Assembly (NCBI RefSeq): GCF_028389875.1
Contig: NC_084663.1
Span: 116,893,801-116,957,800, forward strand
DNA length: 64,000 nt
Direction of reading: 5' to 3'
From: Rhea pennata
Taxonomy: Eukaryota > Chordata > Aves > Rheiformes > Rheidae
This document shows positions 12,594 through 27,100 of the stretch, piece by piece; within the stretch, counting starts at the first letter, position 1, and each line of letters begins with the position of its first letter. The position numbers and the translations under genes were made by a program. Below the pieces are notes generated by a model. The model searched no databases, was not told where the DNA came from, and worked only from the letters and a program-made list of their open reading frames with translations.

Positions 12594-15500
12594 GGTGAGT
12601 TGATTCTCAATCTGCTGTAAACAGGACTGTCCTGTGGACATCATTACTTTTTTTTTTAGTAATTTCCCCCCCTTTTTTTTCAAGCTTACCTTAGGACATG
12701 TTTTAGCAGGCACATTTTTCAGCAGCCCCAAATTACCATTGTTGGCATGAAGTTTAAGGTCAGGAAGGACAGAGCCCCTCCTTGGGGGGGGAGGGGGCTT
12801 CTAGGCCTTCTAAGTATAGACACTAGTACACAAAGAATATTTTTATGACTAGGCAAGAAGATGCTCTGTGTTCATATTTCCTGTCTTGCTCTGAATGATC
12901 TGCCCAGGGCAACCTCTGCAGAGGATCTCTCAGTGCTTGAGACCTCGCTGACTCTGGGAGACAGTGCACAGCCCCCATAAGCAGAGGCATGTCTAGTAGG
13001 CCACCGCCTCTTCCAAGCTGCCTTTTCATCAGCTAGGTGCTTACGTGAGCATATTTCTAACTGCAGACTCAAAGTACTATGTGTTGGCCTCGGGAAATTG
13101 CACTGGTCCCTCTGTCCACGTCCTGACTTCACTTGGACAGCGCACACAGCCCCAGCAAGGCAGAGCAACATGCACAGAAACACTCTGCCTTGTTTTGTCC
13201 TGTTCTTTCACTCAGTGGAGCAGGCGGTCCCCAGAGTGCTATTAAGTGCAGTCTGGCTCTCAGGTTTTCCTCCTGGCCAGAAGTTTCTTTGTACCAAACA
13301 GATACTGTTTTTTTCTTTTATCAAGTGCATGCAAGGTTTTCACTAAACAAACCACAATCTTTCTTGCACTTCGTATTTTATCTTCGTTATTCATTTCGAT
13401 GCTCTTTGGCATCATGCTTTCAGCTGTACCATGCACTTCCCCTAGACTGCCAGGATGGAAGACCTTTGCCTGTGCAGAGCATCCTGAACCCCATCTTTGG
13501 AAGAGGATCATGGGGGCACATCAGATGAGGAAGTGGAGCCTGGCTCCATGTTAAGAGAATGACAGTGGGAGAGGGGAGGGGATATAGATGCCCATTTTGC
13601 AACAGGCTAAGCAGGATGACAAATCCCCTCCTCCTCACCTGAGGCAAGGATTGCAGCTCCAAAGCAAGAGCTAGGAGACAGGCAGGCAGGTTGTCGATGT
13701 GGGGGATGAAAACTGGTAAGGGGATATACCTACCTACACAGACTTTAGTGTACATGACCTATCCTGGGTGGTGGGGATGGAGGAGAGCTGAGGAAAGCAG
13801 GCAATACACCACAGAAAAGGACTTCTCCCTCTTACCACTGGGCAGTAAAAAGTTGAGGCTGGACCAAACACACTGAGGCATTGTGGTCTAGGGGGCTGAG
13901 CACAGCTAGGGCAACAAGGGTGACTTTGGTGTGCCGCAGAGACCATGTTCAAGAAGGAAAGGAAACAGACTGGGAAATGCTGGGGGAGGGAATAATCAGA
14001 GAAAGGAGTCAAGTTTTAGGATGAGATAGAGGTGCAGAGATTAGAAGCCATGGACCAGCAACTGGGTTCCCTGCCAGAATAGCTGTGAATGACACGGGGG
14101 GCAGCATTTCCCTCAGGAGTCAAGGCAGAGGGAGATCTCAGCCTGGGTCCCCCACATCCTCTTGCACTGTACAGGCAGGAGATGCTTCCTGCTGATCTTG
14201 CACAGGCTTGAGGTGCTAGCACCAACCTGATGCAAAGCGGGTCCTCATCTACAAGAGATGCCCTCGGTGGTCGCTCCTCAGGAACTAAGAACTCAGTTGA
14301 ATGCCTCATGGCTGCTGTGATTATCAGAACAGGCTGCAGACCAAAGTAGATCTGCCAGATGCATAATTTTGGCAGGGACAAGCCATCATATGTCCCAGTT
14401 ACCCTGCTTCCCAGTGCACAGGTAGGGCAGACATACGGCAGCACCTGCAGAACAGAGGGTGAGGGGGAAGGTGGAAGGATTAGGGTCCAAAGAGCATAAA
14501 CTGAGAAGAAGCAGCATCACATTCTGTGCTGGGCCGTAACTTCACATCAGGGATGTCCCTGGGATGTGTCAGGAAACAGGTGTCAGCATCTCCAAGCCAG
14601 AGCACCCACAGCAGGGATCCCATGGTCCCAGCCAGCAGCCAGAATTGCCTATAAGATGCAACACCCTTTGCAGGAATGACTCCAAGATCCCTGCCAGGAA
14701 GGACTCTGAGCTATTTTCTGCTCAGTGCCATTGCCAAGAGGACAGTGGGACAGCTGGAAATATCAACCCATTCAGACCGGAGATAACATGCAGTTTGAAG
14801 GGCACCCTAAGCGTTAACATCAAATCAGGTTTTCCCCACCTCCCTGCACCCGGTCCCAGAAGCACTTCTACAGCAAGCAGTGGAGGTGGACAATTATTTT
14901 AGCTTTTGCATTAGTAAAGATGCATCCAGAAGGGCCCCCCTTCACCTTTTGAGAAACACACCTGTAATTTCTCATCTCATTTCGTCCCTGGTGATATCCA
15001 TTGACTGCCCAAATGCTCCTGGCTGAGGGGAATTGCTGCTTACACTGGCAGCCCCAGGAACCATTTAACTTGGCCTTCTTTGCATGAGATGATATGCCAC
15101 CCCTGTGGCAATTGAGGAAAGAAAATACAGCTCTGCCCAACAGCTATCAGCTACCAAAACAGCTACCCCTGCCTCCTCCTGCTCTGTGGAAAGATATCTC
15201 CTTGGAATAGCTACTGGAGAAAAATGCCACTGGAGCAGGAGCATTAGGGGGGAAGAGCTCCCTACTAGTGCATCCAGCAAAACTGAACTCATCAGGGTCA
15301 GCAAAAAATAGCCATAGGAAGGATTTTTTTTACCTTATTATTGATAATTTACTAACTTTCTTGCAGTTCCCTAGAGCAGCGATCCCTCAGAAGGAACAAA
15401 GATTTTTTTCGAATGTAAGCTTCTTCATATTCCAATGCAAACAGCTGAATCTCTGCAAACATTTGTTTTGTGCATGATGTATTTAAAATAGCACACAGCC

Positions 15501-16700
15501 ATGTGGAAGTCTCTTATTCAACATGCAGAGCAGAAGAGTGAAACAACTCACAGTGCCTTGATGGTGTCAATACTCAGCCAGCATTTGGGCAACCAGGTCT
15601 TGAAATCCAACTACCCTCATTTAAAGCAAGTCTAATGCACAAAATCCACTTAGGCAAAATTTCCAGTCAGAAAGAGAGGGCACACCAGGGGAAATCCAAA
15701 TGCATGATAGCCTTGGACAGGACGGTGGCAGAAACCTGGACATTGCCAGCCATGCTGGGCAATCACAGCTCAACAGGGAGGGGAAAATAACATCGGTTAA
15801 GCACTGAGTTGCTCCAGGGCTCCAAAAATAGTGCAGGTGGGCTTCTCCGTGGGAGGAAAAGCTCATAGGGCAGCAAGAGCTACCTCACAACCCAGTCACT
15901 GGCATCTGCAAAAACGAGATGGTGAGGCGGAGAGGCTGCATGAGCCGTGAAGAGATGTAAGGTCTCCTAGACACAGCGAATTCAAGTGCCAAGCTAGCCT
16001 CTTTTCAAAAAGAGCATATAGAAAATCAGCATGGGCTATGACATGCACTAAAGTTTCTTTCCCTATTTCTTCTCAGTAATACGTGGCTGCAAAAGATGAC
16101 ATCAGAAGTTTGCCTCAGTATTCAGAATTGTTACTCAGAGTGAATGCAAATGAAAAACAGTAAAAAGTGAGGAAGTATTTTTTCAATTCATACTTCAGAC
16201 CTATCAAATGAAGCTTCATGCTAGTCTTTCAGTCGCACGTGTTTTCCTGAAAACCCCGAAAGTCTTCCTTGATACTTAAATAGTACATTAGATACATAAA
16301 TTTCACATGTGAGGCTGCTTACCTGTATACCCTTTCCTGCCCAACAGATAGTCTCAACCTCGTGATGCCACTAGCATCTCATGAGATCGTTCTGCAGAGC
16401 TAACAATTTTCCTTTGATTTTTCTTTTACTCTTGGAAGACCACTTCTACCCAACACTGCACATGTGCAAACATTTGCTTTTCCCTTCTCCCCCGCACTAG
16501 CATCTTCTACCCATATGGGACAGATAATCCCTTTTCATATCAGATCATCTTCTTCTTTCAACACAATTTCCTTGACATTCCCAAATTACAACCAAATGGG
16601 GGAATGGAGGAATGAGCCTGAAATCAATTTCAGATCACTCAAAAGAAATAGATTTACAGTGAAGATAAATCAACAAAACCTTTGAGGGTAAATCCCTGAA

Positions 16701-19700
16701 TTCTTGCTTCAGTCCCTGACATGTTTAGTACCTGTTGATAGAGGCTGAGACAGTGCGCGGTCGTGGAGGAGAGGGGCCGGGAAGGACCAGAGGAGGTCAC
16801 CTCCCCGCGCGGCAGGACACGCATCCTGAGCAGGGTAAGGAGAGGGACGATGCCCGCCGCACACAGGCCACCTGAGAGCAAGGTCCAGCCCCCGGCCGCG
16901 GGGCGTTTTTAAGCGGGTGTCCATAAGCAACAGCGCACTGGTTGACCCGGTTGCATCTTTAGCCCCGCAGCTTCAGCAAGAGCCCGGAGACCCTGGTCTG
17001 CACGCTGAGCACCGGTCTAAAGCCTAAGAGATGCTACACAGCATTTCAGATGGTCCATAGTAGTTCCTGAGGAGGTAGCTCGGGGTGCCCCCAGCAGTCA
17101 CCAAATACACCATGTTAACCTTAACCCCCAAAGCCAGTCGCAGGCGGGCAGGAGCGAAATGAAGTGCCCGCACATGCTAGCGCTGCGGCACGGCTAGGGG
17201 AGCGGACTTTGCCAGGCCAAGAGCTTTCGAGATTAACGTGCGAAGTCAAGGCCAGAGGTTGCCACGGGGTGAGGCTGTGCCCCTGCAGTGTGCCCACGCT
17301 GCGGTGAGCGCTGAGAGGAGCCGGCAAGCGCGCGGCTGAGCTCACCAGTGCTTTGAAGGCGCGCTTAAGTGGGAAGAAAAAAATTTGCTCGCAGATAAGA
17401 AGGGGCCCGATCGCATCTGCTGAGGCTCCTGGCAAAATGCCTACTAGTGTCAATAGGAGCAGGCTGGTTTACCATTGGTAAAAAGGGAAACACGGCGTTT
17501 AAGCATCTATTTTGAATGCTTTTTTTCCCCTTCTAGAAATATTAAAGGCTTTTCACTTAACCAAAACCGAAGCTCAGATATTTTGTGGAATCAATATGTA
17601 ATGAAAAAAATTCTTATGTTAATATACGCTTACATCAAAGATCCTGCTTTTAATTAATTTTCTATGGAAATTTTGACAAATTACCGTCCTAAGTACTGCA
17701 GCATATTGCCAATTTTGTTCATCTCTCTTTCAAGTGATTTCATTTGGCTTTGAAATCAATGGGACTACTTCAGGAATGAGGCACTTTTCCGCATGGGGAA
17801 GGGTAACAAAACCTGGTGCTTTGTTTCTAATTTAACTGCCTGGTATAATTTGTCTCCTTGTTGCAACATGCTCAGCAGCTCTGTTAGAAGGCATCACAGA
17901 GCACGTGCTAACAGATCCCTGCTGACTTTGCAGGTGAATTTGTTCCTTACGTGCCGTGAAGATGCTATGCTCCCGTTTTAATCACGAGCCTTATGTGCAG
18001 AGCAGAGAGATGGACAAGTACCGGTATGAAAGAAGGATGTTTTCCCATTTTAGAAAAGACAGCCCACATTTCAGTGATCCCTGTGTATTTGTAGGCTGTT
18101 ATTTTTAGGTATTTTTCATTTTGGGAGGCATATACAGAACTTCGATGAATGCACAAAAGTGCGCATGCTCGTGTTGTCTGTACATCTGTACGTGAAAAAT
18201 GCAACACAACTAAATCCCTACTAACGTGGCTTTACCTGTGGAAATACAGAGAGACTACAGCAAGCACCCTCTGAAGCTGCTCCCTTGGTCGGGCTGGGGA
18301 CCAGGGCAGCAGCAGTCAGGCTGCTGGACGCAGCACATACATAGCTCTCCGTTCATCATGTGCTCTCGTTAGCCGATGCCTCGTGAGCAGGTGCCCTTCG
18401 CAATGTCAAGTGCATCAAGCGCGCCTCCCGTCCGTCCTCCTTTGCCTGCTAAGCAGGTGCGAGCGGCGACATTGGCATCCGAGGTGTAGGCTGGCCAAGC
18501 CTTCCCTGCTGTGGCCTCCCGGAGTTACAGGCTGTGCCTTGCCTGGCACAGTGCCGGGGAGGGCGCGGGCAACTCACATGCATAGGCTGAGCTCTGCTGT
18601 CGCTCACCATTACATGCAAACCCCGTGGTTAGCACTGAGCTCACGGGAGTTTCGATCCACGCTGCCGCCGGGCAGCACCCTCGCCCCCAAGACACTCGTC
18701 GTGTCCTCAGCCCTCTGGCAGCCAAGAGCAAACCATGAGCGGCCAGGGGGCGAAGAGATCTCGCGCAGCGGTGCGACTCCACCTCCGCGATACCTTTCCA
18801 TCACTGGCTGGACCCGGGTGTAAACTCGAGTATCATGTTGTCCTGAGCGAGCACTTTGCACGAAGCCACTTTGGAGCTGGCGCGATGTAACGGAGCTGCC
18901 AGTGCTGCTGATTAGATTGAGGACTTGCAGCACAGTCCTTCACCTCTGCACTGCCAGAGGCATGGAGATTTAGCTCTCAATATTAATTTCCCAGTTCTGA
19001 AAAGCTTTAGGTTCACATCTGGCTATAATCTATGCTGCGGAGGCGTGGTTGTGATCTCCATGCTGAATCCCTCAGACACTACACGAGTATCTATGCACTG
19101 CAGAGACTAGTACAAGGACATAGGTGCTGCCTGGAGGTGTGGCGCGTGTGCAGGGTGCCCGACGGCATGCGGAGACAGCCTTTCGGTGATTCAAATCATC
19201 AAAAGGTGGGCAAGCCCAGCCCCATCATACCTCCACGTTGAAGGATTCCATTAGGTCTCGTTTTCCCTTTCAAAGCTCTAGGAAGTCTCAAAGGATCCCG
19301 TGTGTCAATGGAAGCCCCCAGTCATTGCAACAATATCACGGCTAATGAGATCAAAGATAAGGTTGTCATCTCATCCGGCCTGCTAAAAGCATGGCAGGCA
19401 ACCAGCGGGATGAGCAAGCTTCCAAATTTTGATCCTTGCCTGATAGGTGTTGCATCCAAGCCAGCAAAGAAGATGGGGGAAGAGGAAGGCAAATAATTCC
19501 TACATCTGAGCAGAATTTTAAAAAATTGAAAGTAGCATCTATTCAGTTCCTCCAATCCGTTTCAAAGGAGTTGCAAGGGTCCCGTTACCATTGTGTGGCT
19601 GGTAATTCTGTGTCACAACTAATTACTGCCTAATAGCCGTTGTGGGGACAAAGTCCCCCGTTTAAAAGAGAAGTCTATTTTGCCTCGCATTCAGGCCTAA

Positions 19701-21600
19701 TCTGACCCTGAATAGTGGAGATTACATGAGGTAATACAGCAGTTATTTCTACCTGCTGTAGTTCATAAGCTCCATCTCCAGCTGAGGCAAAAGCCCCCCT
19801 CCCCCTTTACAAAGATTATTTGTCATTAAAATGCTCAGTAGCTTGCTTTTTCTTTTTTTTTTTTTCTTTTTTTTTTTTTTTAATCTGGATGTTGCCTACA
19901 CTTTCAGAAAGGTTTTTGAAGGAAGATTAGCAGGATTAGGAAAGGTTCACATATGTTCAGCTTCACTATTGGTATTCAAGACATCACAACTCCACCACCA
20001 CCCAGGAAGCCCAAGAAAACCGAGAGCTGAGACAGAGAGACAGAAAGAAAGAGGCCTCCTGGCCACGGAGAGCAAAGAACACTCCAGCAAGTAAAAAATA
20101 GTCAAGCCAGACCCAGGGCTGCAAAGGCTGTCCCACCACAGAAATCCCTGCCTTTCATTCCAGCAAAAATACAGCTCTAATTCAGCACCTCACAGCTCCG
20201 CGTGTTTTCAGTCAAAGAGGGTTATTTCTGCAGGCAAGCCTAGGTCCTGAAATAGCTTGGCTGGCATGAGCATCCACGGTAAAATAAGAGGAAAACGCAT
20301 GCAGAACACATGAGCAGTGTCTGCCCTCAGCCTTTGCCACCTGGCAACGTGCCGGTGGGCTGTGCAGGCCAGGCACTGAAACGTCAAACGGGTGCAACCA
20401 CCTGGGCCTGTCTGGCACGTTCCCCTCACGGGCGCAAGCTCCAGGGCTTCCTGTGCAACTGGGATGAAGATGAGCAAAGATGTGCAGGTGCCTGCCTGCA
20501 CGGTGCATCGCTCCCAGGGGTCTGCATGTCAGCCCCCCCCATCCTTGGTCCTTCTTCTCAGGTTGCTAGAGAGCCACAGAGCAGACATAAAAGTACTTTA
20601 CTCCACCTTGCCACATACCAAGAAGCAGTGGAACAAGAGTAAGGCCATAAGGAGCTGCCTGCTCCCTTGGGGACACTTAACCTGAACAAGGTCACAGTTC
20701 CCTTCATCGGGAGACCCCAAGGATGCATCCCATTCCCAGGCAGCACTAGAGAGCACTTGGACTTATTTGGCATTATGATAGGAAGAGAGGGAATTGGAAA
20801 TAAGGGGAGGAAGCCATGAGGGCAATTAGTAGAGACCACGTCCTTGCTGATGGAAATCAGCAAGTTCCCTCTTCCCTCTTCTAGGAAAATGGGATTTTTC
20901 TGGATTTAGGTCTGTTAGTACAGGTCAACATCTGTCCATCGAAAATAAAGGGAGATCTTTTTTCAGATTAATATTCATTTTCATTGTAAGCAGCCAAACA
21001 AGCTCTAAGACCATATAACTCATGCTCTGAGCATAGAGACCTTTCTAAAGCCTGGAGCATAGCTTACTTTGTCACTGTGATTTTTTTGACTTTTCTCTTT
21101 CTAGGCACCACTGTTGTCCTCATTTTGTTTTTTTCTCTCTCTGAGCATCTTGTCCTTAGTTTTTCCTGATGTCTTTGTTTTCCTACAGTCCAACTTTCCA
21201 CTGTCTGCCAGTCTTTCACAACATCTACTGGTTTGCTTAAACTCTTTGTCATTCATCCTGTTGAGGTTTTGAGTGTTTTTTTGATGGGCAACAGGGCTGC
21301 AGCTGCAGGAAAGCTCAGGAGAGAACCTGGCACCAGCGTTTCAGGCCGTTCCTGCTCCCCACCTCCGGTGGGTTCAGGGAGACTCACAAGCCCGAGGGAT
21401 GCAGTGCTGGACCAAGCTCAGCAGTGCCCGCAGCAGGGAGCAAGCATTGCTTCCTTCCCCACCCCATATATATATATATGTAGCCCACCTCTACATCCTC
21501 TTCCCAGTCTCTTCCTTCCCCAGTTTCCTTCCCTCTCGATCACCTCCCTTCGCCTCGGGAACCACCCCGGTGTCTCCACTGGGACCTGCATGAGCTGCGG
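16701..21600. other. Upstream intergenic, no gene seen
   Basis: A mildly CpG-enriched stretch at 16740-17420 is followed by ordinary sequence, a possible old repeat at 17.75 kb and a T-rich tract at 19850-19882. No supported genes. Confidence 0.55.
17750..17784 (+). repeat. Possible ancient amniote interspersed repeat
   Basis: The phrase AATCAATGGGACTACTTCAG resembles a motif (TTCAATGGGACTACTC) common in old amniote interspersed repeats. I recall the motif but not the family name, so the call is tentative. Confidence 0.3.
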
Positions 21601-21619
21601 GGGAGGGAGGAAAGGGGGC

Positions 21620-22070
21620 AGAGGAAGGCGTACCTCCGTGTGGGGCGCCCGCGGCAGCTAACGCGAGAGGCGCCCGCGCGAGGCAGAGCTGCGGCTCCTC
21701 GGGGCGGAGCGGGTGGCAGGGAAACCCTGCCAGCTCCTCGGAGAGCCTTGCCCTCTGAGGTGGCTTTGGGGAGCATATGGCTCCGGCAAAGCACGCCGGG
21801 ACCTCGCTTGCATCGTCAGGGGGCTGACGGGGGTGGGTTTCGTGTGGAGCCGTTAAAACAAGCCGTGTTATTTAGGGCATTTATATCTGCGCCTGCAAAC
21901 ATTTTCTTCAAGTGGTTCCAAAGCAACATGTGCTTTGAATTGCCCAGCGCAAACGCGCTGCTCCGAGACGGCGAGCCCCGGCACACGCGCGAGCGACTCG
22001 GGGCCTCCGCTCCGGCCCGCCGGGCAAAGCTCCCCGCGCGAATCGGTGGAAGGAGGAATGGGGGGAAGAA
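21620..22070. promoter_or_regulatory. CpG island
   Basis: A CpG-dense block without TATA or a supported open frame, 8 kb upstream of OLIG2. Likely a distal regulatory island. Confidence 0.55.
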
Positions 22071-23035
22071 CGAAACTCTTATACATAACCAAAAGGATGG
22101 AATTTTTCTTCTTTTTTTTTTCCTCCAGTGAATACACAAAATCTCTGTCGCCTGACGAACACCTTTCCGAAGCCCCGCAGATCGTGGGGGGACTGCACGG
22201 CACAGGGTGGGAGGGCAAGTGACCTCCGCAAAATGCTATTGCCCATGAGTCTACATAAATGTTTCCTCAAAGTTTTCCAGAGGGAGTTGGGAATTAAACG
22301 GCCTCACTGCCCCATCAGCTCCTGCAAACAGTAAATCCTTGTCAGATGGTTTGTATTTCAGGACCGATGGAGGGAGAGACCACAGAAAATTCAGACTCAG
22401 AGTGTCAAAGCTTGCATTTCTATATAACCCACCTGTATCTTTTGCATTGGAGTCAATATTAAAAATCCTGAGTTACACAGCATTTGCAAGGCGTTTAAAT
22501 TTGTGGGTGACACTGTGCCTTTTCTTTCCTGGTGCTATACAGAATTTATCTTTCGCAGGCAAATGAAGAGAAGCTCCTTCTCTGCCGTGTTTGCTGAATG
22601 TGCTGATTCAGAATTTTATTTAAAATAGAGAGTGCATGGTAACTTCTATAAAATGGGCCTTCTTTTTTTCCCTTTGGAAAGTGGAATCAAACTTAACTTC
22701 TATATATAGCTCTGGGTAATCCCCTCGCAGCCCCCACAAAACCAGGACGTTCTTACTCCTTCATGGTCAACCAGAGTTTTGCCACAGACAAGACTTCGCC
22801 TCCTCCCGCAGAAGTCGGTACTAACGCCAGGTTGAACAAGGGAAGAAAAAGCACGTGCAAGACTCACACCATTCACTCATTTCAGTACCTTGCTGCGGCT
22901 TAAACGCACGCGCAGGTCACTGCGCCGTGAGCCCAGGCCGGTGAGAAACCCCATGCAACGGCGTTTGTGTGTTGCAAGCAATTCTCCTGCTCTTTCTTCA
23001 ATGGGAAAAATACAAAAGGGAAAGGGAGAAGGAAG
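22071..23035. other. Intergenic, AT-rich
   Basis: No gene. AT-rich and largely repeat-free between two CpG islands. Confidence 0.5.
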
Positions 23036-23690
23036 AAAAAGAGGCAGAAGCTCGGAATAACTCTGCTGCTCGAGCGTTTCCCGCGGGCGCACGCGGCCCG
23101 TACGCAAGTGGGACGTGGCGGGCAGAAATGTGCCCACCGGGCGGCACGGAAAGAGCAGCTATTTCCCCCTACACACACTGGGCAGTAGTAGCGTCCCGCC
23201 ACCGCAGCAGTGTTTTAAAGCGTGGAGGGGAAGCCAGCATCACCCTTAAAGGCGGCCGGGGGCCGGGGGGGGGGGGGGGCGTGGAGCCCCGCTTCCGCGC
23301 ACCAGCGGCACCGCGGCTGGCGGCACCTTCCTCTGGTCTGAAAACTCAGCGGCACGTGCCCCGCTAACGCCTTCGGCCCTGCCACCCACGCAGGCCAGCT
23401 GGGAGCAGCTGTGGGGTAAGCTCCCCACCAAACCGGCTGCAGGTTGCCCCCTCCTCTTTACCAAGGGGTATCGCGTGTTAGGGGGACGTCGGCGCGGCGC
23501 GGCGCTGCTGGCGGTGGGACGCCCCGGGCCAGCGACGGAGGCGATCTCCGCTCCCTCGAAGCACGAACTAAAAGCAGCTGCGCTGCCTCCCCGCGTTGCG
23601 TCCGGCCCCCTGCGAGCGACCCCCCACCCCACACGCAACCCCGGCTAAAAGTCTCAGCGCCGGAGTTCGCACACGCAAATAGATAGCATA
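23036..23690. promoter_or_regulatory. CpG island
   Basis: A CpG-dense block with a 15-base G run near 23265. No gene assignable. It lies immediately before the AT-rich block at 23.74-24.14 kb. Confidence 0.55.
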
Positions 23691-23739
23691 GAAGTGCCCG
23701 GGCTGGCAGTCGGTTCAGCAAAGTTACAAAGAACCTATG

Positions 23740-24140
23740 AGAGACATATGGTTACAGCACTCTCCGAAAAAATATAATTGCTATCTTCAGGAGGCCGACC
23801 ACCCTATCCTTATAATGAGTAAGATATTTACAGTCCTGGACTGTTTATGTGACATTTCAATAAATAATGCAGAGATTTGACAACATTTCCATATTCCTCC
23901 TTTAATGTGTGAATGTCTCTGACTTAATCCAAGTTCCTTGGCATTTATTACTGTTTGCTACGCTAACAAGTGAGATTATGAGAATTCTAATGAAGGCTTC
24001 CAGTGAAAAACTCTGTGATTAAAATGCCATAATAACAGTTGCATGCATTTATGTGCCTGATTACCATAATCTATTTAGCACAAGTAAACATACAAACAGA
24101 AGGAGAAAAGCAAGCACACTGACACTTCAGCTAAAGGAGA
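23740..24140. promoter_or_regulatory. Candidate conserved non-coding element
   Basis: About 400 bases of AT-rich, repeat-free, CpG-poor sequence with many homeodomain-type (TAAT/ATTA) and TTTATG-type motifs, directly beside a CpG island. The texture is that of a vertebrate developmental enhancer. No alignment was available. Confidence 0.35.
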
Positions 24141-27100
24141 ATTTAAAATGAGGGAGAAACAATGTAAATATGTAAATGTCTTTGTGTATTCTTTTTATCT
24201 TTCTTTTCTCATCCTTGCTTTTTTCCCCCTGTTTGCTAATGAGACATCTATGGTTCGTCACATGTGGTCCCTCTTTGCTTGGCCGAGGTGCGTTTTTGGG
24301 CCATCTGCTGGGGCCACTATCCTAAACAATGCCACCCAGAAAGCAAGGGAGATATTTGCAGCAACCTTTGACATCATGGACTACAAGAGATGGTGTCGTA
24401 CAGACTCCCCTCTTTGATATGTTCATTCTGAACGCTTAGTTCAGCTGTTACTCCATTAATGCAAGTCCCAGGACGACACGGGCAGGCTAAGGCCCCCCAA
24501 AACTCTCAGCAAATTAAAGAGAAACCTAGCCAGGTTTCCAGCGCAGACTTTTGCTACCAAGGTATTATTAACAGTTCGGTATTTGGAGTTTTTTCTTTTA
24601 TCCTCGTTAGAGAACAGATTGGTTGAGAACTTCCCGATCCCAACAGCCAAGTCGTTTCGGTAACTTTACAAGTGAAACGTCCGCAGCGAGCGAACTGCTC
24701 AGCCCTATTTGGACAGTGGCGGCTACTACATGAAAGGCTGCTATACATTGCAACAGCCGCTCAACCCTTTCTGAAAAGCACAGGCACCTTGGTATGGGGA
24801 TTATTTCCATTATGACCAAAAATCAGCAAAATATTCAGGGAGACAGGTATATTAAACTAATAGTATAGTCCTTATCAGGATTTTTAAGGCTTTTTTTTTT
24901 TTTTTTTTTTTTTTTTTTGAGTATAGGCGGCAATTTGAAGATATTCTTGGGACAGGACAAAGGAATAATCTGAGGAAATTTTTGCTTCCAGTGAGTGTTC
25001 ACATAAGAAGCAAATTATGCCCACAGTTTTCCTGTTCCATTAATTGTTAACACTCAGCCAGATCTCTCTCATTTTTAAGGAGTTCTCTGTTAAAATAAAA
25101 TAAAGACATCAGAATGGAAAAGATATGAAGTGTAATGTATGATGACCACATGCAGACAAAAGGCAAAACGTAAAATCGAAGTGCTGCCCAGGAAATTCAA
25201 AATTAGAACTAATTGTCTGTGCTGTATTATATGGGAGTTGCCCCAAAAAATCAGAGTAACATATGATTTTTTAGGCTAAATTCAGTCCTCATGAGGACAC
25301 TCTATTTTTTGCAGAGAAGATATAACGAGTCATGCCAGGACTTTTTTGGCCCTCTGTCTGTAATGTATTTATTTCGTTTTCACCTTCAGGCTGCTGTTGC
25401 TGGGACCAGGCGATGAAGAGAACTTCAGACCAGACCACTGGATTAAATTCGCGGGTGATTTTCAAATCTGGCTGGTGCTGAAGTTTGTTGGAGTAGAGTG
25501 AAGCTGCCTCTAAGCACCTGTGTGAATCATGCTCCCTGTGAGCTAGAAGACTGAGCATGGCTGGGCAAACTGTATTACGTGTTGCTAACTTCAATTCTGA
25601 CTCCGTATCTTTGTCTCTGTCAGTTTAGAAGATGATTTTAATGGCTACTTCGATTTGTTTCTCTCGTGTGTTCCCACAGCTCTTCCTCTGCAATGTCAGC
25701 TCGCTTTTATAGGAATTGTGCATGAGGAACGGCACCAAGTCCAGCAGGAGCTGAAGAAACCTTTTTTTTTTTCTCCTCTGAAACAATTATATTACCTAGA
25801 CTTGACCACCTAAACAGCAGCCAAGACAGGAAGGTTTTCGCCTGTGGGTCTTGGAGGAAAACCATCACGCACCACACACAGCGAGGTGATGTTTCTGCAG
25901 AGGTCCCACTCCACCGCAGACTAGGAATGATTCAAAATCCAGGCTTAAAAAGGTGTTACACAGATATTTCTTTACTCAGTACTGACATAAAAAGAGTGTC
26001 AGTGTAACCCCCAGTCCTGCAAAGATGGGTGCCCATCACCACCTTGCCTCCAGCAGGGCCCCCAGCGTGCCCTTGCACATCATACCCCCATTGCCTTTTC
26101 TGGGCATTTCGGCCTCTTTCTCTTAATTTGCCAATAGGAGATCATATCACCAGTAAGAAGTGAAATTGCTGATACAATTTGGAAACTGTTAAATAAAAAG
26201 AAATAGCTATCACATTGTTTCCTTAACTTTAGGAACCACCTTTCTTTAAAGCAGTAAGGTGGCAGTATGGACTTTCCAGCGCATCTTTAGAGTTTTTCCT
26301 CCAGTAATGTATTAAATGAAGTGATACTGTATCCAGTAAAAAAAATATAGCATCTTGCCTTAAACACAAAGAACAACATTCAGAATGCTTGTACATCTTA
26401 CACTTGCACTGCAGAGTTAAATGGATTCGGGGCTAGGTTTTTTGGATAACATTTTAGGGTCAGGGAAAGTCAGTCCCCATTAATCTCATTGATGTTCATT
26501 GTCCTGTTCAAGTAAATGGCCATATTCGAGAGGAGGGGTGACCCAGCCTGAAGGATGTACAGAATCTAGCCTGGGTTCCCAGTGAAACTGAGGTTGCAGT
26601 CTAATTATTTTGCCGTAGATGTCAGCAGGCTCGTAAGTGACAAAGGTTTATTTAAAAAAGGTTTCTTCCTGCTCAATAAAAACGGGCAATGGATGATTTC
26701 CAATATATTTTTAGTTCTAAAAATATCACAAACATCAGCTTTGGTATTTCTGAGCTGTTCTTCTGGGTGACTCCTGCGAGGATTAGGAGCTTTTCCAGTC
26801 TCTGACTGAATGGGAAGATATGCTGAGTTTTTGGTAAGGAGCATTTGTCTAAAACGTTGCAGTTGAACAAGTGTTAACAAAAACAAATCTAGCACTGAAA
26901 AAAAAAAAAAAAAAAGGAACCTCAACAGAATAAAAATGACTCCCCCACTCAATGGACTCAGCTCCCTTTCTTTGAGATCACGGATATCAAATATGTTAGT
27001 CTGGCAGGTGGAAGAGCATCCAAGTCCATAGGCTGGACTTCAGTTGAAAGTACTGAGAATGGTTCTGATTCAGATATAACCAAAAAGAAAAAAAAAATCA

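Larger units (their letters stand above)
8966..16700. other. Upstream intergenic, no gene seen
   Basis: Mostly unremarkable mid-GC sequence. It contains the (AT)n repeat at 9.84 kb, an AT-rich block with a TAAT dyad at 10110-10235, and short T and G runs near 12.65 and 12.79 kb. No protein family, RNA gene or clear interspersed repeat was recognised. Confidence 0.6.
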
